From Idiomarina fontislapidosi (GTDB taxonomy: Bacteria; Pseudomonadota; Gammaproteobacteria; Enterobacterales; Alteromonadaceae): a stretch of DNA of 64,000 nt. The notes below the pieces were generated by a model, which had not been told where the DNA came from, made no database searches, and was given only the letters and a program-made list of their open reading frames with translations. The stretch lies in contig NZ_QJST01000008.1 of the NCBI RefSeq assembly GCF_003226255.1, forward strand, positions 1 to 64,000, written 5' to 3'. A program made the translations under genes and the position numbers. Shown here piece after piece: positions 35,560 to 42,911 of this stretch (positions within the stretch are counted from its first letter, which is position 1; each line of letters begins with the position of its first letter).

Positions 35560-36513
35560 TTAATCGCGACGAATTTCGACAGTTCCCGATACCGTTGTTA
35601 GCCCAACACGCGCACTTCCAGAACCGACTTCGAAATTAAGCTCTGATGACGTGCCCCAACGAGATTCGGTCGCCTTATCATTACTCAATTGGTTAGTAAT
35701 ATCACCACCGGCGTTGGTCGAAATATCAAAGCTCGCGTTAGGCATTGAGGCAAAGATAAACGCCATATCTCCACTGACCGATGACGCCTTAAGTTCACCG
35801 TTGTCTGCCAGGTTAAGTGAGATATGAATATCGCCACTCACATTCTTAAGATTGCCTTTCTTAAGTTTAGGTAACTCTGCACTCACGTCACCCGATACAT
35901 TCTGCAGATAAAACTCCTCAAGCACTTCTGCCTGCACATCGATATCCCCACTCACCGCCTGATAGTGCGCCACAGTGGCTTTACTACTCTTATCACTAAT
36001 ATCGCCGCTCACACTCTCTAGGCGCACCGAACCTGCCACTGCTCGGGTACTGATATCCCCACTCACAGTGCTAACCTCGATACCCCCATCAATATTTTCC
36101 AGTTTCACATCGCCACTGACTAAATCCGTCTCTACGCCCGCTTGTAGGTCAAATGCTTCAACGTCCATCGATACACCTTTAATATCGAGGTGGCTCGTTT
36201 TCGGCATATATAAAGTCAACTTAGAGCCTTCTTCGTCATCGAACCAGCCATTTTGTTCTGGCGTTTTCACTTGGACATGCAAGGTCGTTCCACGTAATTC
36301 AAAAATGAACCGCTCAGTACGTTTGTCTAATGTGCCTGTGACATGAACAAGGTTATCGTCGCTCGCCATCACTTCTATCGAGCCGCGTTCATTGTCGACG
36401 AACACTTCTGTACCTTTAGGCACTTCCATTTTTTCATCCACGCGTTGTTGCGCAACTGCACTGGTTGTCGCCAGTGCAACAGCACCTACGAATAATGCGG
36501 TTAAAAATTTCAT
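35560..36513 (-). CDS. exported DUF4097-type beta-repeat protein
   Basis: A 317-aa protein with signal peptide (1-21, cut near AVA-Q). Seven VSGD motifs at residues 132, 150, 168, 187, 206, 225 and 246 and a degenerate VSGT at 308 recur every 18-21 residues, as in DUF4097 (putative adhesin) right-handed beta-helix proteins. It lies 24 bp after an anti-sigma gene with a GAGGAGAG ribosome binding site. It is probably a periplasmic or surface product of the ECF regulon; the role is unknown. Confidence 0.8.
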   Translation of the reverse strand: MKFLTALFVGAVALATTSAVAQQRVDEKMEVPKGTEVFVDNERGSIEVMASDDNLVHVTGTLDKRTERFIFELRGTTLHVQVKTPEQNGWFDDEEGSKLTLYMPKTSHLDIKGVSMDVEAFDLQAGVETDLVSGDVKLENIDGGIEVSTVSGDISTRAVAGSVRLESVSGDISDKSSKATVAHYQAVSGDIDVQAEVLEEFYLQNVSGDVSAELPKLKKGNLKNVSGDIHISLNLADNGELKASSVSGDMAFIFASMPNASFDISTNAGGDITNQLSNDKATESRWGTSSELNFEVGSGSARVGLTTVSGTVEIRRD

Positions 36514-36537
36514 AACACTCTCCTCGTTCGGCTAATC

Positions 36538-37074
36538 TTAAATCTGTTTCAGTGTTGGCTTTTGTTGATAACTTTGCTCAAGCAAAGCCAACTCCTGTTC
36601 ATTAATCCAACGCAATAATTCCAGTTGTTGCGCATTACCTGGTCCTGAGGCGAGTGCCTCTAACACCGATTGTCTTGCGTTAGCGAGCTGTTGCAATTGC
36701 GTTGCTAACTGTTCGTCATTTTGCTCCAAGCCCGCGAGCTTATAGCCACTCTGAAGTGCCGAAACTTGCTGCGCTTGCGTGCTAATCATTTGTGCAGCAG
36801 CGGCATAGTAAGGTGATTCATACGGTGCCTTAGCGGTTCCAGATTGTGTACCGTTGTAACCCACCAGTACAGCAACGGCTAACAGGCTTGCGGCTAACGC
36901 ACCACCGCCAGCAGCCCACCAAGTACGATGACTGTTATCGTGGCGCTCAGTGGTCTGTGCCTGCAACCGTTGCTCGATGCCATCCCACAAGCTCTCAGGT
37001 GGCTCTATCCCATCCGGATCACTGCGGTGGCGTGCAATCAATGCGTCCAGTTGCTGCTCTTTGTTTTTGCTCAT
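36538..37074 (-). CDS. probable membrane anti-sigma factor
   Basis: A 178-aa protein with a cytoplasmic N-terminus (1-50, PPESLWDGIEQRL), one membrane helix (about 52-73) and a periplasmic helical Gln/Leu-rich region. This layout, and its ATG overlapping the stop of the sigma-factor gene by 4 nt (ATGA), indicate an anti-sigma factor. No zinc-binding HxxxCxxC is seen, so it is not the ZAS type. ATG 37074 is 5 nt after AGGAG; the upstream GTG is too close. Confidence 0.75.
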   Translation of the reverse strand: MSKNKEQQLDALIARHRSDPDGIEPPESLWDGIEQRLQAQTTERHDNSHRTWWAAGGGALAASLLAVAVLVGYNGTQSGTAKAPYESPYYAAAAQMISTQAQQVSALQSGYKLAGLEQNDEQLATQLQQLANARQSVLEALASGPGNAQQLELLRWINEQELALLEQSYQQKPTLKQI

Positions 37075-37580
37075 AACCACTCCTGCATCATTTTCTTAGC
37101 ACGAAAAAACTGCGACTTACTCGTGCCTTCAGCAATATTTAACATGTCGGCGATCTGCTGATGTGAATAGTCTTGTAAAGCGTGCAACACAAATACTTGC
37201 CGGGTTTGCTCAGGTAGTTGGACAATTAACTTATCGAGCTCACCCAGATCGAGTGTTGTACTGTCGGCTTCTTCCTTGGTGTTAAACTCGACAGCGCGCT
37301 CATTGCGCTTAAACCAACGTGTCTGTTTGCGCATCTCGGTGATGCCAACGTTGTTCGCCAAGCTAAATAACCAAGTCGAAAACTTTGCTCGACCATCAAA
37401 TTTGGGCAGCGATTGCCACGCTTGAACAAAAATTTCTTGCACTAAATCATCGGCCAATGAGCGATCGGCGGTTAACCTAAACACCATTCCATAGACTCCA
37501 CGCACATGTCGCTCATATAGGCGTTTGAACGCATGCTTATCGCCATTAGCAGCCAACTTAATATCGTTGCTGTCTGACAA
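37071..37580 (-). CDS. ECF RNA polymerase sigma factor (TTG start)
   Basis: A 169-aa protein with sigma region 2 (LADDLVQEIFVQAWQSLPKF, STWLFSLANN) and region 4 (LPEQTRQVFVLHALQDYSHQ, then QIADML and EGTSKSQFFRAK). The start is placed at TTG 37580, giving (M)SDSNDIKLAANGDK, because GGGAGAGG lies just upstream; an ATG 21 nt earlier has no ribosome binding site. It directs transcription of a small regulon, probably including itself, under its overlapping anti-sigma gene. Confidence 0.88.
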   Translation of the reverse strand: MSDSNDIKLAANGDKHAFKRLYERHVRGVYGMVFRLTADRSLADDLVQEIFVQAWQSLPKFDGRAKFSTWLFSLANNVGITEMRKQTRWFKRNERAVEFNTKEEADSTTLDLGELDKLIVQLPEQTRQVFVLHALQDYSHQQIADMLNIAEGTSKSQFFRAKKMMQEWL

Positions 37581-37660
37581 TGTCCTCTCCCTGCAAAACA
37601 TGTAATTAGCTAATCTATAGAGTAAGTCGAGTTAACGCGAGTCTAGGTTTACAAGCAGGC

Positions 37661-37690
37661 AAAAAAAAAGCTGCCCGAAGGCAGCTTTTT
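37661..37690. terminator. rho-independent terminator after rplI
   Basis: GCTGCC-CGAA-GGCAGC (37670-37685) with nine A on the left, giving a T9 tract on the minus strand, and six T on the right. It ends the rpsF-rplI operon and isolates it from the ECF cassette downstream. Confidence 0.92.
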
Positions 37691-37708
37691 TCACAACGGA
37701 GTTAATAA

Positions 37709-38161
37709 TTACTCAGTTGGAACCACTTTAACAGTGATGTTTGCAAAAACGTCTGCGTGCAAGTGAAGTTCGATTTCAAACTCACCTACTTCACGCAAAG
37801 TGCCGTTAGGCATAAGTACTTCGCTCTTCTTCACTTCAACGCCTGCCGCAGTGATTGCGTCAGCGATATCGCGAGTACCGATAGAGCCAAATAATTTACC
37901 TTCGTCACCCGCTTTAGAAGCGATAGTAACAGATTCCAAAGCATTTACTTTCTCAGCGCGCGCTTGAGCTGCAGCTAATTGGTCAGCCAATTTCGCTTCG
38001 TAGTCAGCACGACGTTGCTCAAAAAGTTCAACGTTTTCTTTTGTTGCAGGAACCGCTTTACCTTGTGGGAACAAGAAGTTACGCGCGTAACCTGACTTAA
38101 CAGCAACCTGGTCGCCTAAGCTACCTAGGTTAGCGATCTTATCTAATAAGATGACATTCAT
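37709..38161 (-). CDS. rplI: 50S ribosomal protein L9
   Basis: A 150-aa protein (E. coli 149). The N-domain [20 protein letters not shown] and [13 protein letters not shown] bind 23S rRNA; a long central helix leads to the C-domain ([13 protein letters not shown]). L9 helps to keep the reading frame. Last gene of the rpsF-priB-rpsR-rplI operon. Confidence 0.98.
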   Translation of the reverse strand: MNVILLDKIANLGSLGDQVAVKSGYARNFLFPQGKAVPATKENVELFEQRRADYEAKLADQLAAAQARAEKVNALESVTIASKAGDEGKLFGSIGTRDIADAITAAGVEVKKSEVLMPNGTLREVGEFEIELHLHADVFANITVKVVPTE

Positions 38162-38202
38162 TTTCGCTACCTCTAAATCTTGGTATCCGAGCCCTTGCTA
38201 AC

Positions 38203-38740
<538 letters not shown>

Positions 38741-38765
38741 AGTTGCTTGAAGCGCAAAACCTCAA

Positions 38766-39113
38766 TTAAGCGGCTTCGCTATCACCTTTACGCTCTTCCT
38801 TTTTAGTCAAAGGAGATGGTTCAGTGATGGCTTCTTTTTTACGCATAACAAGGTTACGTAAAACAGCGTCGTTGAAACGGAAAGCTGTTTCCAGCTCGTC
38901 AACAACTTCTGAGCTCGCTTCAATGTTAAGCAATACATAGTGTGCTTTGTGAAGCTTGTTGATTGGGTAAGCTAGTTGACGGCGACCCCAGTCTTCTAGA
39001 CGATGGATCTGGCCACCACCTTGCTTGATCGTTTCGCTATAGCGCTCGATCATGCCAGGTACTTGCTCGCTTTGGTCTGGATGGACCATAAATACGATTT
39101 CGTAATGACGCAT
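38766..39113 (-). CDS. rpsF: 30S ribosomal protein S6
   Basis: A 115-aa protein beginning [20 protein letters not shown], with [20 protein letters not shown]. The C-terminal tail ([11 protein letters not shown]) is shorter than in E. coli and lacks a terminal Glu-Glu, so RimK glutamylation is uncertain. First gene of its operon, with a structured leader. Confidence 0.97.
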   Translation of the reverse strand: MRHYEIVFMVHPDQSEQVPGMIERYSETIKQGGGQIHRLEDWGRRQLAYPINKLHKAHYVLLNIEASSEVVDELETAFRFNDAVLRNLVMRKKEAITEPSPLTKKEERKGDSEAA

Positions 39114-39117
39114 TACT

Positions 39118-39171
39118 GCTTCCTTTTGGTTCAGTAGCCTCTTTTCAGTTCAGCCAAACTGACATAGAAGC
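39118..39171 (-). promoter_or_regulatory. rpsF leader hairpin enclosing the ribosome binding site
   Basis: Minus-strand outer arms GCTTC (39171-39167) and GAAGC (39122-39118) enclose an inner hairpin CAGTT-N6-AACTG (39161-39146). The 3' outer arm contains the AGGAAGC ribosome binding site 5 nt before the rpsF ATG. In E. coli and others, S6:S18 represses this operon at the rpsF 5' UTR. The exposed CCG trinucleotide of the described rpsF motif is not evident here. Confidence 0.5.
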
Positions 39172-39195
39172 AAGGAATACTCTAGTTAAAAAGAT

Positions 39196-39215
39196 AAAAC
39201 GGCTGATTTGAGCCG
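39196..39215 (-). terminator. terminator-like hairpin downstream of the rpsF promoter
   Basis: Minus-strand CGGCT-CAAATC-AGCCG then TTTTATCTTTTT. It lies between the rpsF promoter and the rpsF leader hairpin. It could end the rnr-rlmB transcript, attenuate rpsF, or both. Confidence 0.5.
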
Positions 39216-39219
39216 CGCG

Positions 39220-39248
39220 AGTTTAACTAAATTACAAGCAAAATGCAA
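39220..39248 (-). promoter_or_regulatory. rpsF operon promoter
   Basis: Minus-strand TTGCAT (39248-39243), a 17-bp spacer and TAAACT (39225-39220), then CGCGCGG. It begins 4 bp after the stop of the preceding gene. The GC-rich discriminator resembles the other ribosomal promoters in this window. Confidence 0.55.
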
Positions 39249-39251
39249 TGG

Positions 39252-39698
39252 TTAATAATCGCGCGCTTCTGGATGAGATGCTTTGTGTGCTGAACTTACT
39301 TCGTCGGTGACGAGTGACACCAAGCGTCCGGCAAGTTCAGTTTTAACGCCGACAGGACCGCGCACCATGACACGATCCAACGGGCTTCCTGACTGACTGA
39401 TATCCGCTTGTAACGCTAAAAAGTCATCGGCTTGGCTGACCTCGACACGAATCGCATATTCTGCGTTCTGTGCCGATTCGATGTGCCATTCATGTCGCAC
39501 ATCAAAGCGATTCTGCAAATCTTCAATAACCTGATTCACAACGGGCGCATCAGTCGCAGACTGATAATCAATGCTGACATAGGGTTTAGTCGAACGCACA
39601 AACGTGTCGTCATTCCAATTAGGTGTCCAACTTAAAAACAGCAACCCAATAAGTGCTAGCGCAATAATAATGGGTAGCAGACGACGACTAACCGGCAT
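39252..39698 (-). CDS. membrane-anchored protein of unknown function
   Basis: A 148-aa protein with one N-terminal hydrophobic helix (about residues 6-24, LLPIIIALALIGLLFLSW), then a soluble alpha/beta part facing the periplasm (VIEDLQNRFDVRHEWHIESA, ADDFLALQADISQSG). I recognise no family. It overlaps the end of rlmB by 11 nt, so it is cotranscribed with rnr-rlmB. It sits between rlmB and rpsF, which are often closer neighbours. Confidence 0.65.
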   Translation of the reverse strand: MPVSRRLLPIIIALALIGLLFLSWTPNWNDDTFVRSTKPYVSIDYQSATDAPVVNQVIEDLQNRFDVRHEWHIESAQNAEYAIRVEVSQADDFLALQADISQSGSPLDRVMVRGPVGVKTELAGRLVSLVTDEVSSAHKASHPEARDY

Positions 39699-40434
39699 TG
39701 CGTTGTCTCACTGCTTCAAACAAACAGACGCCACTGGCAACAGAGACATTCAAACTGCTTACCGAGCCATTAAGTGGGATAGACGCCAGTTCATCACAGG
39801 TTTCACGGGTCAAACGACGCATACCTTTACCCTCGGCACCCATGACCAGTGCAAGCGGCCCTTTAAAATCAATATCATAAAGCGATTTATCGGCCTCGCC
39901 AGCGGTACCGACCACCCACACATTAAGTTCTTGCAGCGTACGTAAAGCGCGAGCCAAATTGGTGACCACGACCAGTGGAATATTGTCCACTGCGCCACAC
40001 GCCACTTTGCGAACTGTTGGTGTGACTTGCGCGGATTTATCTTTTGGCACCACCACCGCGGTTGCGCCAGCTGCATCCGCTGTACGCATACAAGCGCCTA
40101 AGTTATGAGGGTCCGTGACATTATCGAGTACTAAAAATAACGGCTGACCACCGGCCTTTTCGATTAAACCCGAAAAATCGTTTTCATTAAGCGGCGGTGT
40201 TGCTTTTATTGTTGCAACCACGCCTTGGTGGTTGCCAAACTCGGCACGTTTATCCAACGCCTGTCGAGGTATCCACTGCGGACGAATGCCAATTGCCTCC
40301 GCCTGACCAATCACCTCGGCAACAGAAGCATCCTGCCGTTCGCGTGAAACAAATAGTTCGATAAGTCGCTCTGGGTGCTGAGTGAGCACCGAGCGAACGG
40401 CATGCAAACCAAAAACCGTAACCTTTTGACTCAT
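39688..40434 (-). CDS. rlmB: 23S rRNA (guanosine-2'-O-)-methyltransferase RlmB
   Basis: A 248-aa SPOUT-family enzyme (E. coli 243). An N-terminal L30e-like domain (VFGLHAVRSVLTQHPERLIE) precedes the SpoU catalytic domain with VLDNVTDPHNLGACMRTADA, LVMGAEGKGMRR and NVSVASGVCLFEA, the knot that binds SAM. It methylates G2251 (E. coli number). Its ATG overlaps the rnr stop by 4 nt. Confidence 0.96.
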   Translation of the reverse strand: MSQKVTVFGLHAVRSVLTQHPERLIELFVSRERQDASVAEVIGQAEAIGIRPQWIPRQALDKRAEFGNHQGVVATIKATPPLNENDFSGLIEKAGGQPLFLVLDNVTDPHNLGACMRTADAAGATAVVVPKDKSAQVTPTVRKVACGAVDNIPLVVVTNLARALRTLQELNVWVVGTAGEADKSLYDIDFKGPLALVMGAEGKGMRRLTRETCDELASIPLNGSVSSLNVSVASGVCLFEAVRQRNAG

Positions 40435-42788
40435 GACTTAGTGCGTCCTTTACTGCTTGCTTGGCCGCGATTCTGCTTTTCGCCTGTCGGCTTATTATTC
40501 CCAGACTTACGCTTATTGGAGCGTTTACCGCGGTTATTCTTTCCACCTTTTTTTAGACCTTTGGGGTTACCTTTATTGCCTTTCGGCATACGCGATTTGC
40601 CCGTGGGACTCTCTGCGTTAAGTAACTCAAGATCGATTTTGCGATCATCCAGATTCACTTGCTTAACACGTACATCCACTTTGTCGCCAAGTCGGAACAC
40701 ACGGTGACTGTTCTCACCTACAAGCATGTTTTTAGTGTTATCGAACTGGTAATAATCATCACCTAGATTACTAATATGCACGAGCCCATCGATTTGATAT
40801 TCGTCCAACCTGACGAACAAGCCGAAGTTGGTCACAGCCGCAATAACACCCGAGAAACTCGAACCAATGTGGTCCTGCATGAATTCGCACTTAAGCCATT
40901 CATCCACTTGTCGTGTCGCGTCATCTGCACGACGTTCGGTGTGACTGCAATGCACGCCCAAGTCATCCAGTCCCGCATCATCATATGACCACGCGCCCGT
41001 TAATGCGCCTTTATACTCGCCACGACGTTTCAAAATAGCTTTGATAGCACGGTGTAAAATCAAGTCAGGATAACGTCTGATCGGTGACGTAAAGTGTGAA
41101 TATGACTTTAGCGCCAAGCCAAAGTGACCAACGTTGTCAGGCTGATAAACGGCTTGCTGCATTGAACGCAACAGCATGGTTTCGATCAGTTCACGGTCTG
41201 GACGCCCTTCGACTTCCGATAACAACTTACCAAAGTCTGTCGGTGTAGGCTCTTCGCCACCACCTAGTTCGAGGCCTAACTCACCTAAGAAGCTGCGGAA
41301 GTTGGTTAAACGTTCGTCAGCCGGTGGCTCGTGAACCCGAAACAGCGCATTGATGTCATCTTCCGACTCCACCAATTTAGCCGCCGCAACGTTCGCAGCT
41401 ATCATACATTCTTCAATGATTTTGTGCGCCACATGACGTTTAACAGGCTCGATACGTTCGATTTTACGCTCTGCATTAAAAATGAAACGTACTTCTTGTG
41501 TATCAAACTCAATCGCCGAGCGCTTTTTACGGACCGAAGCAAGTGCTTTGTACAAGCTATGCAACGACTCGATATTGCTGAGCACATGCTTATACTGCTC
41601 ACGCAGCTCGACATCCCCATCCAAAATTTGTTTAACTTTGGTGTAAGTCAATCGCGCATGGCTGTTCATCACCGCAGGATAAAAACGCGAAGACTTTAAT
41701 TTCCCGCGCGGACCGACTTCGATTTCAGCAACCATACAAAGTCTATCAACGTTCGGGTTAAGCGAGCACAACCCATTCGATAGCTTTTCCGGTAGCATTG
41801 GAATGACGTTGTTGGGGAAGTATACCGAATTACCGCGAGTCCAAGCTTCTTGGTCGAGCACCGTATTGGGCTTGACGTAGTATGATACATCGGCAATGGC
41901 AACCCACAGCCGCCAACCACCGTCTTCTGGCATCGCCAATACCGCGTCATCAAAATCACGCGAATCTTCGCCATCAATCGTAATGAGCGGGAGTTCACGT
42001 AAGTCGACACGCCCTTCGTAAGCTTGCTTCGGTACTTCATCGGCAATTTTGCTGAGCTCTTGGCTGAGCCCTTCTGGCCATTCATTCGGAATATCATGCT
42101 CACGAATTGCGACTTCAATTTCCATCCCGGGCGCCATATGATCGCCCAAAATTTCAGTGATCTCGCCAATCGGGCTAGTGCGTTTGTTCGGGCGGCGTGT
42201 GATTTTTACCACTACCAGCTGTCCATGACGCGCGCCAGCGTTTGCCTGTGGCGGAATTAATATATCTTGATTGATGCGGCTGTCATCAGGTACCACGATA
42301 CCCATGTCGTGGTCGACAAAGTAACGACCGACAATGTCATTGTCGCGTGGCTCGATGACGCGAACGACTCGACCTTCGCGCTTGCCTTTACGGTCATGAC
42401 CGGCCACTTTTACGAGTACCACATCGCCGTGAAGTACAGAATACATTTGGTGATGTGGGATAAAAATATCCCCACCGCCCTCTTCAGGTTGGCAGAAGCC
42501 GAAACCTTCGCGGTGTCCGATGATACGGCCTTTAATCAACTGCATCCGTTCAGGCAGGCCATAGCTGTTGGCCTTGGTATACACTAACTGACCGTCACGC
42601 TCCATCGCTCGCAAGCGACGTTTGATGCCGATATGTTGGCGTTCATCATCAAGTTTGAAATGATTTACAAATTCATCAAACGAAACAGGCTTTAGCTGCT
42701 TCTGTACCAACTCAAGCAATTCTTCTCTGCTTGGTATTTCAACCTCGTAGGTTGGGGTGCGTTGGTCGTTCGAATCTGTTTCTGACAT
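40431..42788 (-). CDS. rnr: exoribonuclease R
   Basis: A 785-aa protein (E. coli 813). An N-terminal winged helix and cold-shock domains (RIIGHREGFGFCQPEEGGGD), RNB catalytic domain with the metal-binding aspartates of DGEDSRDFDDAV, an S1 domain (IAAVTNFGLFVRLDEYQIDG) and a Lys/Arg/Gly-rich tail of about 70 residues. It degrades structured RNA 3'-5' and acts in rRNA quality control and trans-translation. Translationally coupled to rlmB. Confidence 0.97.
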   Translation of the reverse strand: MSETDSNDQRTPTYEVEIPSREELLELVQKQLKPVSFDEFVNHFKLDDERQHIGIKRRLRAMERDGQLVYTKANSYGLPERMQLIKGRIIGHREGFGFCQPEEGGGDIFIPHHQMYSVLHGDVVLVKVAGHDRKGKREGRVVRVIEPRDNDIVGRYFVDHDMGIVVPDDSRINQDILIPPQANAGARHGQLVVVKITRRPNKRTSPIGEITEILGDHMAPGMEIEVAIREHDIPNEWPEGLSQELSKIADEVPKQAYEGRVDLRELPLITIDGEDSRDFDDAVLAMPEDGGWRLWVAIADVSYYVKPNTVLDQEAWTRGNSVYFPNNVIPMLPEKLSNGLCSLNPNVDRLCMVAEIEVGPRGKLKSSRFYPAVMNSHARLTYTKVKQILDGDVELREQYKHVLSNIESLHSLYKALASVRKKRSAIEFDTQEVRFIFNAERKIERIEPVKRHVAHKIIEECMIAANVAAAKLVESEDDINALFRVHEPPADERLTNFRSFLGELGLELGGGEEPTPTDFGKLLSEVEGRPDRELIETMLLRSMQQAVYQPDNVGHFGLALKSYSHFTSPIRRYPDLILHRAIKAILKRRGEYKGALTGAWSYDDAGLDDLGVHCSHTERRADDATRQVDEWLKCEFMQDHIGSSFSGVIAAVTNFGLFVRLDEYQIDGLVHISNLGDDYYQFDNTKNMLVGENSHRVFRLGDKVDVRVKQVNLDDRKIDLELLNAESPTGKSRMPKGNKGNPKGLKKGGKNNRGKRSNKRKSGNNKPTGEKQNRGQASSKGRTKS

Positions 42789-42870
42789 AAGTTCTCTTTA
42801 AAGTTGAAAGTAAATATTGACTACTATGCGTGCAGTATACGCTTTATATGCCTTATTGTCAGTGACAGAA

Positions 42871-42900
42871 AAAAGAAACCCCAACCGAAGCTGGGGTTTC
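42871..42900 (-). terminator. rho-independent terminator of the acylase gene
   Basis: Minus-strand GAAACCCCAGC-TTCG-GTTGGGGTTTC, capped by a cUUCGg tetraloop and followed by TCTTTTTTC-type T-rich sequence. It is 11 bp after the acylase stop. Confidence 0.88.
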
Positions 42901-42911
42901 ATATCGTCACC

